DNA from: Xanthoparmelia taractica
Taxonomy: Eukaryota; Ascomycota; Lecanoromycetes; Lecanorales; Parmeliaceae
Direction of reading: 5' to 3'
DNA length: 64,000 bases
Assembly: GCA_033085395.1 (NCBI GenBank)
Contig: JANQBS010000216.1
Span: 1 to 64,000, forward strand
Part shown: piece after piece, positions 36,122-48,600 of the stretch
Numbering within the stretch: position 1 is the stretch's first letter
Layout: every line of letters starts with the position of its first letter
Translations under genes and position numbers: made by a program
The notes under the pieces: generated by a model
Databases searched by the model: none
The model's input: the letters and a program-made list of their open reading frames with translations, nothing else
Told to the model about the DNA's origin: nothing

Positions 36122-37469
36122 CTATTCCACTTCGACAGGGTCCTGCCGGACTCTGCCCATCTCCACGACTATGCTTCCGGCTTCTCCTAACCAGACACTC
36201 AGTCCCAAAGATCGTGCCACCTGACGAACGAATAATCGACTCACCAAGACCATCCCAATACCCTCCCTTTCCCTGCCGGATGCACATTGCGTGAATAGCA
36301 GTTGCTGCCTCCCAGAACTTGTACCAGCTGCCAAACTGCCGGGGCAGACGCCCTGCAACCCTAAACACGCATTTCGGGTCTTTTTCGAACCGATTGTCAG
36401 CTTACTCGTCTTGTGAATCGTTCAGGAGGTTAGTAGTACCTTCGGCTGGGGAAACGGCGTAAATAGGAAGGGGAGTCTCTAAATCGCGGTCGTAGATACT
36501 CCGCTGTGCGAAGATTTCAACATCTTTAGAGGCTTTCATAAGGTCAACAATGCCCTGACAGGCCCGGGGAACCGTGGCATCACGTGTATATGGGTGCGGA
36601 CTGCACACGACATGAGGAGCATATTTCACGACCAAGACCCTAAGATCATCGCCAACTTCTAAATACCAACTGTTAGAAAATTCGGTAGCCACCTTCAATT
36701 CGGAGCGCAAGAACTTGCACATGTCGCTTACCGGTGTTTTGTGTAACCCCGCCTTGTGCTCTATCACCCACACACTCGCGGATAACATACGCCGCAGCAA
36801 TGCCCGCATCAGTCGGTTTTTCATGAGCTTCCGTGTGGCCGCTCACTAGATAAGGCTCGATAAAGCATGTACCATCGGCTTTGCAAGATTGTCAGCATGG
36901 CATCAAACCCACAGCAGGACAGCAGCAAAGACGTAGGTAAGCCCTGGTGACGTACAGCTTAGGTACCGTCTTGGAAGTCCCACGTCGTACGTATTCGCTG
37001 CGCTTCGGGGCCCGAAACTGACTTTCCTGTCAATGGGTGGAACAAATTTCCACGCATCTAGGCAACTTGAAGGATTCATCTCGGAACCAAGTTTTTCACT
37101 GCATCTAAATTGCCAGCCATCGGGAAGAGGAGGTAAACCATGCGCTCTTCTAGGGGGTCGAGACACGGTAGAAATATTAGGCGTTAAGGAGTATGTATCG
37201 TTCCATACTTGGGTTGGATCATCTGATGGGAGAAATGAGATGGATAAATTAGGCTCGTTGAAGGGCACTTCAATGGTGCCATCCCAGTGTGGTGACAAGG
37301 TACCTGACGGGTCGGATAGCGGAGAGGCGTTGACCGTCCCTTTAGGCCAGCTTGGTAGGGCGAGGTCAGCGGTAGAATTTGACCCTGCCGATACTATCGG
37401 CTGAGTGAGCTGTAGACTCATCGCTGAGATGGTAATGCCTTTCAGTAAGGCGAGCTGAATAGATAGCAT
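36122..37469 (-). pseudogene. secreted fungal protein of unknown function, one in-frame stop
   Basis: Four exons join in frame: 37469-36956, 36878-36732, 36658-36245 and 36186-36122, with introns of 77, 73 and 58 bp. The 379-residue frame begins with a hydrophobic signal-like segment (MLSIQLALLKGITISAM) and has several N-glycosylation sequons. The conserved body contains DAWKFVPP, SFGPRSAANTYDVGLPRRY, SDGTCFIEP and WYKFWEAATAIHAMC. I recognise the pattern as a large family of uncharacterised secreted ascomycete proteins. The only lesion is a TAA at 36404-36402, between NDSQDE and ADNRFEKDPKCVF, which would follow from CAA to TAA. The stop removes about the last quarter of the protein. No enzyme activity is known to me. 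Confidence 0.75.
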
Positions 37470-37850
37470 TACTTTATAGCAGGCGCCTCACCGTGACCAT
37501 ATATGAGAAAACATAACGCTATTATTGCCAGTACTTTTGGAAACATAGGGCGGATCAATGAAGGATAGCGGATAAAATAAAATCTTTATGCGGCGATGGC
37601 CAAAGCTCAGCGCGTAGCATGTGGCAACGTGTCACAGCCGGCGTTTCTAAAGCTCAGGCGACACGGAACCGACGGAATACTTCAATCGGTCGGCCCGCTA
37701 AAGCTGTGAGGATCAGATATGACACCCGAAATGGGGCGAAAAGCCTCACTGCTGACTTTGCCAAGTGATAGGATGGTAATAGCGTCTCTTAGTGAGAAAC
37801 GCAGACCCAGCTCGAGTGTGCGCTATAATTGAAGTCTCGATTATGACGCT
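37470..37850. other. intergenic, nothing recognised
   Basis: Upstream region of the minus-strand secreted-protein pseudogene and 3' region of the methyltransferase gene. No repeat or RNA gene is seen. Confidence 0.5.
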
Positions 37851-38984
37851 TCACCCATTTTCTTCAGACTTTCGACAGCGGTATACATGAACATCGACCA
37901 CCTCCACTTCTTGCCCATTCTCGCTTCTACATCGATCAGGCAGCGGAATAGCAGTATGTTCAGCTTCGATAAAGTCGGCATCTGCCATCAAGTCAAAGAA
38001 AATGGCTTCGCTATCATGCCGTACCTTTAAGGAAACAACAAGTACTACATCCGGCGAAGTTTGAGCAACGGAGCCCAAGGTCTTCACAAGCCCGGGTATG
38101 CTGCCAGAATTATACGTGCAATCAGACAGGATCATTAGATCGAATCGTCGTTTCGCAACACTGTCAGGAAGGGGCTCTTCCCAGTCTAAAATTGCTGTAG
38201 CAAGTTCACTCCTGCTGGAGACAGATGTTGCGCGATTGACATTGTGATTCAGAATACCCATGGCGTCCGGTAGATCAGTGAAAAGGACTTCGCTGGTAGG
38301 GCATAGGTCCGCCAGGTGTGAACCCACAATACCACATCCGCTTCCTAATTCGAGGATTCTGGGACAACGAGGGGTAGACTTCCGGAGGAGCCTAGCGAGA
38401 CCAGACTTCGATTGTGGCTCTGGCACCAGCGTGCTCAAGAAAGCAACCAGCGCGATCCCTGCATCCCTAGCAGCGTACGTAAGGCAAGCGACTCGTAAAC
38501 GCTCAGCGCATGAACAGTGAACTCACCAAATATGCCGGGCAATGCTTTCACCAGTCTCTTCCATTATCACCCTTTCGGGACCCGAGTCTATTCTATACCT
38601 TCTCTCAATCATACTGCCGGCTTGATTCTTATCCTTGCCAAACACATCGCTCCAGATGCCGAGGATCTCAGGAATGTTCTCCACTGGGATGTTGTTTCCT
38701 TCTGTACTCCGTTTCGGATTTACAACCAGCCGTAAATCCACCAGTGGATCGGCGTCTACCTTTACAATATCAACCCATAAAGTTCGCATGCCATTTTTCC
38801 ATTTCAGAGTCTGCCATTCCGATATCCAATCCTCCCTATTTCCAGTCGTCGTGATCATTGCATAGAGGGTGAGATCAGTGGGGTAGAATCCATCGCCGAG
38901 GTCAGTTGTGATAGTTATGAGGGCTCGCACATGGCCCCTCTGGTCGATCTTGGGAGGTTTCAAAAACCGGATGTACCAAACCAT
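37851..38984 (-). CDS. METTL21/EFM-like protein lysine methyltransferase (357 aa)
   Basis: Exon 1 (38984-38527) and exon 2 (38466-37851) join over a 60-bp GTGAGT...CTAG intron that splits the Trp codon of the family signature HIWDAGIAL (Trp153). The class I SAM-binding loop is ILELGSGCGIVG at residues 190-201. The later LMILSDCTYN box matches the DxxY-type motif of METTL21-family enzymes. The N-terminal 150 residues form the extra domain seen in fungal members. Members methylate lysines on elongation factors, chaperones or similar proteins; the substrate here cannot be told. The start is the ATG at 38984 (MVWYIRFLKPPK). Expressed on the same strand as Pfs2 and 420 bp downstream of it. Confidence 0.82.
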
Positions 38985-39403
38985 TATGGGTGGACAGTCT
39001 GCAAAGGAACCCAATGAACAATGATGTATTGCGACTAGAGCATTTTCATTTTTTTAGGAAATGATATCTTCAGGATCTAATCTCTAAGTCGTCTGTCTGG
39101 CAAGAGTTTTTGGGAAACCAGCAATCTATCAATGTGGAGATGCCGACTACCGTACTAGCTATTAGGATAGCCTGGCCACCGTAGCCGTGGTTCCCAGATT
39201 TATCTCGAACAAAGCTTGGTTGAGGACCTGAAATTCAGAGGAGACCTAAGCATTTCAACTCTTCAGCGCTTTCATATATGGTTACACAGATGTCGACCAC
39301 GATTCACGACTAGAACACTAGTAATTTACTTAACCACATCCTCCTCGCGAAGCCGGTCACTTCAAGGCCGCGATTATCAGATTCATCCAAACGCCAAACC
39401 TCC
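38985..39403. other. intergenic, nothing recognised
   Basis: The 419-bp gap holds the 3' region of the Pfs2 gene and the promoter of the methyltransferase gene. No other feature is seen. Confidence 0.5.
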
Positions 39404-41470
39404 TTATCTTGCAATCCTATACTTCCCCCTCCTCTGCTCCTCCATCAGACTCTGCTCCTGACTCGGCAACGGTCCCCTTCTCCTGACACCTCCAGCCGCT
39501 TGTCCATCCCCATCAGCATCGATACCTGGCAAACCACTAAAGCTGGTTTGGGGCGGGGGAGGCGGTATTCCGGGCGGTGGCGGGAAGCCTGGAGGTAATA
39601 GACCGGGAGGGAGTTTCGACATGTCAAAATTCGGAGGTGGTGGTGGTAGGCCGCCGCCAAATTGCGGAGGTGGAGGAGGTAGAGTTCCGCTTGCAATCAT
39701 TGCCTTGAACTGTTCGGGGTCCATGCCTGCCAGACCGTTCGGTAAATTGGGAGGCGGAGGCGGTATGTTTGGTATGTTGGGGTATCGACGGGCCGAAGGT
39801 CCATCACTTGCGCCATTGGTGGGCATGTTAAGACCTGGAATACCAGGCAAGACAGACTGCTTGACCGGCATCTTTTGATCCTGCAGCCCGTCTGCCTCGT
39901 CCTCCAATTCCTGCTCTTCCTCTTCCCGCATCGCCCTCCGTCCGCCTCTTCTATCCCAGGCACCCTGCGTTTCTGGGGCCGCATCACCTAGATGGTATTT
40001 ATCACTGAAGCAATCCGTTTCTCCCGGCCTTGGGCGCGTCCAGAACCGTGTGGCACGGTCATTAGACCCTGAGGCCAGGATGTGGCCCAAAGGGTGCCAA
40101 TCGATAGACCAGACTGCAAAATCATGGGCGTATTTAATCGTGTGGGCCGGGTATATCGTTTGCGCAGGAGCGCTAGATGGGTCTGCGCTGTCGTAGGGAG
40201 GTAAGGAAGTCGATGTTGTCATACCAGGTGGTGTATTTGGCTCGTCGAGAAGAAAGTGGCATATGCTGCCATCTGCGCCACCAGTGGACAGTAGCGAGCT
40301 ATGTATAGGATGCCATGCTAATGTCGCGATTTTGTCCTGATTACCACGGAGGAGACATATGTCCCGCATCATTCGTAGGTCAAATATACGAGCTATCTGG
40401 TCCTGCGCCGCCGTAGCGAGCAGTTGCCCTCTGTTGGGCTCAAACTTTGTCTTGGAGATTGTATTCTTATGTCCATGAAGCGTAGTAAGACATCTGCCAG
40501 TCCGCGGCTCCCACAATTTGACATCATGATCCTTTGATCCCGAGACGAGCAGGCCTTTAGAAGGATGCCAGTCCACGGTCTTGGCGTCCCAGCTATGGCC
40601 AGTAAGCATGGATTCTTCGACACCTCCAGCGAAATCGAAAATCTTGAGCGTTTTGTCATCGGATGCGGTCACGAATTTGCTGTCATTGGGGGAGAAAGCG
40701 AGGTCACGAACGGCGTCATTGAAACCGTGGGCTTGAACTACTTTGACATTGTTGAATGTAGGCTGCCAATACTTTACAACTCCATGTTGCTCCGACGAAA
40801 TGAGCCAATCTTCGCCGTGAGACCATGCCGCTGCTCGCACGGCGCTGTCGTGCGCCTAGAAGTAAGATATTAGCCAGAGCTATCCCAGGGCCAGTCGGAA
40901 CATTTCCTACTTGTGAGATCGTCTCGAAGTTGAAGCCCATACCATTCCATAGCGTAAACTCTCCAATACTCGAACCTGTCAACAGCCGACGTCCTTCGGG
41001 GGTCCATTTCACGACATTGATTGGATGCTTGACTTTGTTCAAGGAAGAGTGTAGGAGTTTCGCAGGTACAGAATCGACGGCATTTTGAGGCTTTGCAGAA
41101 GGTGGGAGCATCTGCTCAACGGGGGAAGTCAGATGACATGCGAATCGGCTGAAGCTTGGGTCCTAATGGAGCTACATACGTCGACTGTGTAACTTGGACT
41201 TGGCCTCTCCATCTCCATGCGTCCTCCTCCCTTGTATCGTGGTTGCCGATGTCGCATCCATTTCACCATGGACGAGGTATAGTCTGTGACGGGCCCTGTT
41301 CTGAAGTCAGTACACGTCATTGTGTTGCATTGTGTGAGCTTCAGCAGGTGGACCTGAGACGTAGAATGCTTGGTGATTGACTGACTTCTTCCAAAAGGCC
41401 GACGATGAGGGCCGTCATATCCACCACCACCACCTCCTCCATAGCCACCTCCCGGATAGTCCCTGTCCAT
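39404..41470 (-). CDS. pfs2: polyadenylation factor subunit Pfs2 (WD40, 617 aa)
   Basis: Four exons join in frame: 41470-41386, 41295-41180, 41111-40911 and 40855-39404, with introns of 90, 68 and 55 bp. The N-terminus is Gly-rich, then the family signature RRPVTDYTSSMVKWMRHRQP leads into about seven WD40 repeats (GEFTLWNG, HGVVKYWQP, DKTLKIFDF, DHDVKLWEP and so on). The C-terminal third is low-complexity Pro/Gly tracts ending RRRGPLPSQEQSLMEEQRRG. Pfs2 (WDR33 in animals) is the scaffold of the cleavage and polyadenylation factor that recognises the mRNA 3'-end signal in the nucleus. The gene is essential in yeast and normally single copy. All exons are intact. Confidence 0.92.
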
Positions 41471-41797
41471 GGTTCAGCTTACATATATGGTCATTGTGGA
41501 GAGCACGATTGTGATAGAGTTGGACAGGAACAAGCTGGTAAAGTAAGAGAGTGACACGCGATCAAGCGCGCATTGAACTGCGGGTAAGGCTCGGGAGATC
41601 CGCAACTAGCATGCATAAGCGACCCCAGCCCGGAGAAAAAATGTTGTGCATGCCGGTTCCCAAATATCACGATACCACACATTACCACATATTGCCATTG
41701 CCTTTTGTATATGTTTTCTATTCATCGACTATGTGTTTAATAAGATACTGTTGATTGTAATTGGGAAGTTTCCCACTAGGCTTTCTTTATTCCAGCA
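41471..41797. promoter_or_regulatory. shared divergent promoter region of Pfs2 and DGAT1 genes
   Basis: The 327-bp gap separates two start codons that point away from each other. No TATA box or operator is recognisable with confidence; a TTTGTATATG word sits at about 41704-41713. Confidence 0.5.
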
Positions 41798-43572
41798 ATG
41801 GATCCTTCTAAAAACGAGCCTCATGCCTCGGAGGCCGAGGAAGCAATCGCTTCAATGGCATCGATTGCTCGCACCTTGAAACATCACTGCAATTCACTCG
41901 ACTGCTCGCAATTCTTGTTTGAGCCGTGATGTAGACGTTACGCCCAGTTTCCTCGGTTTTAGAAATCTAATGGTTATCGTATTGAGTACGTAATCTTTCG
42001 TCTCCAAAGCTACGACCCTAGCGAGATATATCCTGAAAATGGGGCTAATCAAGAATGCGCAAAGTTGTGATGAATCTACGACTGGTCATTGAAAACTTTA
42101 TAAAGGTCAGGTATCTCACTCTTGTGCTTTGATTGATGCGGTCCTGACAGAATTTCCAGTACGGAGTCCTCATTTGTATACGGTGCCACGATTACCGCCG
42201 TCAAGACGTGCTCCTCGGTCTTGTCCTCTACTTGCTCGTCCCATGCCATCTCTTCGTCGCCTACATCATCGAACTTGCTGCCGCAAATCAGGCCAAAGGT
42301 GCCATCGGTCGTGCCAAGCGAAATTCAGAGCGGCCTCCGGACAGCGCACAAGCCGCGAACAACTTCCGACCAACATGGCTCATCATTGCTTGGGCTCACG
42401 GCGTCAACGCCACCCTTTCCCTCCTCGTCACAAGCCTCACGGTGTATACTATGATCCATCATCCTCTCATCGGCACTGTTTCGGAAGTACATGCTATCAT
42501 TGTCTGGCTCAAGATCTGTTCCTACGCTTTCACAAATCGCGACCTACGCCATGCTCTACTAAAACCTGACTATACATCCTCCATTCCAGAGCTCTATGCG
42601 GCCTGTCCTTATCCGAGAAACATTACCCTGAGCAACTTATCCTACTTTTGGTGGGCACCAACCTTAGTCTATCAGCCCGTCTATCCTCGCACCTCTTCCG
42701 TCCGTTGGTCCTTCATTGTCAAGCGCCTTGCGGAGGCTTCTAGTCTCAGCATTTTCATCTGGCTCGCAAGCGCCCGTACGTACATTTCGTAGAACCCTGC
42801 GTCACAAGACTTGTCTCAGAAACAAAGAATCCGCCTTGCAACTCTGGTTCTATGTTTTACATCATCAATGCTAATATCAAAACTGATATAGAATACGCCG
42901 CGCCACTACTTCACAACTCTCTTTACAAAATCGCCTCCCTAGACCTGCCGTCTATTCTCGAGCGCCTCATGAAGCTTTCCACTATCAGCCTAGTAATATG
43001 GTTAGCAGGCTTCTTCGCCGTTTTCCAATCTGTGCTCAATGCATTGGCGGAAATTATGCGTTTTGGCGACCGAGAGTTCTACACGGATTGGTGGAACAGT
43101 CCGAGCGTTGGCACTTATTGGAGGACCTGGAATAAGCCTGTCTATCATTTCATGAGAAGGCATATCTACGCCCCGCTAGTGGGAAGGGGTTGGAGCTCGA
43201 ACGCGGCGAGCGCGTGCGTATTCGTGTTCAGCGGCGTCTTACACGAACTGTTGGTTGGAGTGCCCACTCACAATATTCTTGGTATGCTCGATTCTCACGG
43301 TCTCCTGCGATATTATTTTCGACCAGAAGCGAAATGCTGACTGAGCTTTGGTTCCAGGCGTCGCGTTCATCGGAATGGTTGTGCAGATACCGATGATGTA
43401 TTTTACGTTACCGTTAGAAAGGATGGAAGGTATTCATGGGAAGGTGTTAGGAAACTGTATCTTTTGGATTAGCTTCTGTCTCGTGGGTCAGCCGCTAGCA
43501 GCGCTGTTGTACTTCTTTGCGTGGCAAGCCAAGTATGGTAGTGTGAGCAAGAATCCAAACTCTTTAACGTGA
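41798..43572 (+). CDS. DGAT1-type diacylglycerol O-acyltransferase (MBOAT), N-terminal frameshift
   Basis: Exons 41798-41985, 42065-42105, 42160-42775, 42892-43281 and 43358-43572 encode a multi-pass membrane enzyme. It has the DGAT1 signature FYTDWWN (43077-43097), the catalytic His in FSGVLHELLVG (His codon 43242) and conserved text such as LRLVIENFIKYGVL and LVPCHLFVAYIIELAA. The enzyme makes triacylglycerol from diacylglycerol and acyl-CoA in the ER. From exon 2 on, all joins keep one frame. In exon 1 the ATG frame (MDPSKNEPHASEAEEAIASM) reaches a TGA at 41927. The conserved text IHSTARNSCLSRD lies in another frame, so there is one extra base (or two missing) near 41883. This is a real lesion or an assembly error. 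Confidence 0.82.
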
Positions 43573-44724
43573 AATGCAAAGTGGTCCATCCTGCAACAGA
43601 ATTGACGCGATATTCAGAGCACCTTGTACTCAATAGGTTCACTACCTAGGAAAGTATTTGAGGGCATCTCCAAGCCTTCAAATCTACGCGGGGTATCGAA
43701 AACAAAAATCATGTAAGGAAGTAATCGCCTTAGCCTCAAAACGATCTTTCTCCCTGTACACAACAGCCTTTTCCAATTCTGAAATGATCACAGCTCTCAC
43801 TTCCTGTGTTCTTTCATCCTTAAATCACACTCGTCCACTCGTCTATCGAGCAAATAGCTCCACATCCGCTCAACTCAATCCGTCAATTCAACTTGAAGTT
43901 CATTGGCAAATTCGTCCGGACCTCATTCACCGGTATTGAGCTTAGGAGCAGAGCTCATCTCCCTTGGGTTAGTCACGCTTTCCTCTGAGCTTTGCTTGAC
44001 CTCAATTTAACTTAGACATACCAATCAATGATACAACTTCAATGCTAAGCTATACTGTTAAATCCACTGTATCTTTGACAGTTGATCCTACGGTCTTAGG
44101 CTCTATAATCCATTCTCGACGTTAAGCTATCAGATCTCATTCCATCTTTGGTCGCCCTTCTCTCACTATCAGATTCTACGTGACCTCAATCCACTCAGCC
44201 TACTCAGTGATCGAACCTTGACCTTGAGGCCGAACCCCATCCGTCTTTAGCAGCTTTCACATGTTTCTTGGAGCTTGCGTGATCTGGTCTTACTCAAAGA
44301 CTGGACACTAGTATTGACCTACGAAACCTCATACGGCTCTGGTCACTCACATCTTCACCCAGACGACTCAGCGATCACACTTCGGTGCTGAGCTACCAAG
44401 CCTTATCCGTCTGAGGTCACTCACACTTCGCTCTTAGAGCTCGCTTCATCTCACTTACTCAACGGCCAAATTCCGGCGTTCACCTGGAAAACCTTTTCGC
44501 TCCGGGGCCGCTTAAACTTCACTCTCAGAGCTCGCATAATCACACTCTGCTCAAAGATTGAATTTCAAGATTGAGCTACAAAACCTCATCCGTCCCCTAT
44601 CGCTCACCTGTCTCTCTCCGACACTCCTGAAGCGAATTCCTCAACCATTCAGAAGACCCTAGACGCTCACCTTACGTGTGACTCCTATTCTTGCCTCTCA
44701 AAATCGAGATCGACGTCGATCAAG
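43573..44724. repeat. intergenic degenerate tandem repeat, unit about 110 bp
   Basis: From about 43,900 to 44,640 the same word order recurs: GAGCTCGC or GAGCTTGC, CACTTACTCAA-like, TTGAGCTAC(A/C)AA, CCTCATCCGTC-like, then TCACTCACACTTC. At least three clear units and several more decayed ones can be seen. The copies are too diverged for exact borders. The section is pyrimidine-rich on the plus strand and has no gene. Confidence 0.55.
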
Positions 44725-45675
44725 ATGGCCTCAGCCTCAAAACGTGACGTCCAGAAATGTTCGAACTGCTCAAAAGGTGCTTCCCTAACTTGCAAAGCTT
44801 GCAGAGCGATACCAAATGCCACCGATGGACAAACTTCAAGCACATGGTACTGCGGGCCAAAATGTCAAAAGGCGGACTGGGCCGAGCACAAAGCCCAATG
44901 CAAAGCTTCACAAGCACCACAAGCTTTATACCGTGCTGGGGCCACTCTGCAGCAGATGTTCTACCTGTTCTTAATGACTAGCTTTATGTGGAACCCTGGC
45001 CAGATCGAAAAGATCGGAACAATTTGGCTTATGCATCCCGAAGTCTATACCGGCACAAGCCAAGTGGTGCCATTCCCATACGAGAGGTTTCCGGACGTGC
45101 ACGACCAACAAGCGCTCTTGACATACCAGAGCTGCAGCACCGCTCTTTCAGAAATGCACAACGTGGCAAAAATTCTACTCGAGGGCAGGTCATCCTAAGC
45201 TAATCCAATCACGCAAGAAGAAGCCATTTTACTGACCGCTGATAGGTCTCTACACTAACGTTGACGAAGTCAGCCATTTCGTCAAAGGGGCAAGCCACTA
45301 CCTCAAACGGGTCTTCCCTCGTGAGGCGCATGTTGAGATCGACAGTACGGATTACGTACACAAAGTGATAAGAGTAACGACGAGGAGTGGCGAGTCTTAT
45401 GCCTTGGATATGGCTGGTGCACAATATGGATGGGATGAACCAATCATGCCCTGGAAGCTCTACACCGCATTGAGAGTTCGAGAGATAAGAGAGGTCGTAC
45501 CATTTGGCCAGACGAAGGTTTCTGCAAGATCAGGGCTAATTTAATGGGCGAGCAATGCAAACGGATTCAACGCATCTACGAAAACTTTGCGCAGAATGTG
45601 GAGGGCGGTATAACGTGGTGGCAGAGGGGCAAGATCTCGACATCTAAACTACTCCGCCTGCATAGTGCACGCTAG
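44725..45675 (+). CDS. MYND zinc-finger protein (probable C-terminal frameshift)
   Basis: ATG 44725 is followed by a MYND finger at about residues 11-53, with the Cys pairs CSNC, CKAC, CGPKC and final HKAQC. MYND fingers are protein-interaction modules. Exon 1 ends at 45184 and exon 2 begins at 45246. The join is only in frame with the later conserved text (GLYTNVDEVSHFVKGASHYL) if the 61-bp intron uses a GC donor (GCAGGT) and TAG acceptor. Further on, VVPFGQT and the text FCKIRANLMGEQ lie in different frames, consistent with one G missing near 45518. The downstream frame continues to TAG at 45675 (LRLHSAR). The 3' end overlaps the NACHT/C2H2 gene on the other strand by 32 bp. The body after the finger belongs to an uncharacterised fungal family. 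Confidence 0.7.
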
Positions 45676-48600
45676 CCCACTGGAACGGAACTAAGTCCAC
45701 AACTTCCCGCTTTCTTTTTACCTCGGAGAAAGCAAAGAGAGATCTGTCTTCTTGTAGGGCGCGTGGCTTCCTGATCAGGGTGTTGGGGACTGTAGCCGTA
45801 TTCTCTTCATCATGGTACCGTGCAGCGTGCTTTTTCATAGCTGCTCGAGAATTGAATGTCATACCGAAGAAGCCACATGGTGCGTGAGCGCATTGAAATC
45901 GCGGGCGGTGGCTCTGCTCATGTTTCTCGCGAAGTTCTGAGGTACGGAAACCTTGTGCAGCTCGAGGGCAGTTTCGATAGCGACAGAGGAAGGCGCCAGA
46001 CGCTTGGCGTAATATGAAGGTGGACAAAGTTGTGTTGTCCGGTTCGTCCCTTTCCATAAGTTCCTCCACAATGGTTTGGTATTGACCTAGGATTTGCGAG
46101 AATAGTGGGAGTTTGTCGGGAATACTTGGGTCAACTGCAGGGAAGCTCAGTATCCGGCAGATTCGGGTCCTTCGAGTACTGCATGCTTACAGTGAGGCAC
46201 CTTCTGCCAGTGTTCATTTGATGAGACGGTCTCTCGGTGGGTCAGTACCCTATTAAGTAGACCCCGAGCGGCGGGCGAAATCCCAAGGGATAGCCAGCGG
46301 TCCTCTCGTTGTGTAGGAATCAGATCTCCCTCGTTACAAATGCCTGAGCTCTGCAAAGCATCGAGGTTTTGGTGCATATCAGTCAGTCGTTCAAGACCCC
46401 GAAGCAGCGGTTCTAGTTCACATCCACCAGGATGAGAGCCTAGCAATTTCGAGAGCACCAGCAGGTGATCGACCCAGTGGTCGATTGCATACAGATGCAA
46501 CTCGTGAAGACATAGTAAAATACTTAACCGTTTCTCCTCTTCCGCAACCCGAGGATCGACAAAATCAAGGCTAGACGGTAGGTAAAGAACACATGATAGT
46601 GATACGGTAAGCTGGGCTTTTTCGGGCTGCAGGAAAGGAAATTTATCGGTGTTTCTTAGATACCTGACGACCGTCATCAGCCAGATTTCCACCTACCGAA
46701 GGGTCTGGTGTACACTAACTCTAGTACAGTAAAATGAGTGAAAGTGACCAAACTTCCGGGGTCTTCTACTGTCTCCAGTATGGGATAACATAGACTTAGC
46801 ACGTCACCTCGAGGTCGGGTCGACGTCGTGATCTGTGATACTTGTCCGTGTAGAGTGATTCCACTTTCGAGTTCGCATCTTTTCATAGGACGCCTGGCGA
46901 TTACCATCCACTGCAAAATCCGTATTGTAATGCGTTGATTTATAGATCTTCCGTTACCACAAAGGCGTAAGAGTATTTTCTCGTACCTTAGCAAAAAATC
47001 AGCAGGATATCAAAGACGTCCAACAAGCAGCGCATTTACACAGCCTCTATGTCCTCTGGAAGCGTTTCCATAGCCTCATATAAATCGGATTCGAAATTCA
47101 GATCCGCTAACGTGAACATTACCAACTTTATCCAAAGGAACATTCCTAAGACGAATTAATGATTTGATATTAAGCAGGAAGTGAAAGGACAACCATTTGC
47201 CTTCGCTAACAACAGATTTTCCAACTCATCAACAATAGCGGGACTGAAATGATCGCGAAGAGACTGAAGCCTGGGATAAATGAACGATGAGATAGTCAAG
47301 TTGACGTTCTTAATATTGTCGTCAAGTCGGACAGTTGGCTTTGAATGCAACCATCTGGATATTGATCGATGGTTTCTGCTAGAAAGAAGGAGCTTACACG
47401 CTCCTGGCGCAGGTCCTTTGATTCTAAGGAGGTCTTGTATGATTTCATCTTCATCATCCTGTAGACATTCATCGAGTCCGTCGACCACTATACGCAACGA
47501 CGGCAATGAAGCGATCATCTTCTCGAGTATTTTTCCCAGATTCTTTTTTGTGGGCTTCTGACCATTGTTTGCAAATGTCTCTAGTATGTATGGTGCAAGA
47601 CTGGCGTTTCCACCCAGCAGCTGAGTAGCAAAGCTGCGGAGAAGTTCAGACGCTTTTGTCTGAGAAGCCTGATGATGAGGAAAAAAGTAGTATATAACTT
47701 TAAAGTCCTGATCATCCTGAAGATGTTCTACAAGTTTAGAGCATATTACGCTTTTGCCTACGTCCATGTCAGCATATACATACAGGCTTTAGGACGATGT
47801 GAATAGAACAAGTCTATGAAAACACGTTCTCAGGCTTGACCACAGCTTAGGCCTCTCAAAGACTGACAAAGGAAAGCCGAGACTCACCAGCCCCAGGTTT
47901 GCCATTTAGCCAAATTACTGAGTCGTCGCGACCACCTTGGCCTAGCCAGGATTTGATAACGGACTCCTTGAAGATCCAGTGACCGTCCGAACTGTCACAC
48001 GCATCGGAGATTTTGGCGAAAATGTCTTCTTGACCTTCGATGGCGCCAAACCAAGCTACTGCTTCTCTCGTCTGTGAAGCCAGCCTCTCCCGCTCGGCTT
48101 TGTCTATCTCATTGGCACGATCCACTCGTAGCCGTCTAATGAGATCCAGCTGCGTGCTTCTCCACGCTTTCGCTTCGACATTACTAGTCGCATTGGCCTT
48201 AGCATCTATCAAATCCCTGTGCTTTCTTAAGTTCTCTAGAATTCCTTGGAAACGTAAATTGAACGTCTTCCACAAAGAGTCAAACACAATCTTCCAGGCT
48301 AGATTGACATGAGATATCCATTATTGTAATGCGACTGTTGAGCCAGATGCTAGACTCACCCCGTCGTCGAAAGAACATATATGCTCGGCGATGAAATTCC
48401 AGAATATCTTCGTAGAAGTGACCCATGACTTGTCGGAATTCCGGATCACCTTTAAATGCTTCTGAGAGTCTATCAAAGCGTGGCATTGCCTCTCCTATCA
48501 TAGCGTAGGCATCGATCAGCTGTTCCAGAGCTGAGATGTGTCCTTGAGCAATCTGCAACAATATTAGAGCGATCAACAAAACATTGGCTACAACGACCTG

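Noticed and set aside
39430..39990. Plus-strand Gly-rich frames opposite the Pfs2 C-terminus.
   Set aside because: They mirror the proline-rich tail of Pfs2 on the other strand and have no independent support.
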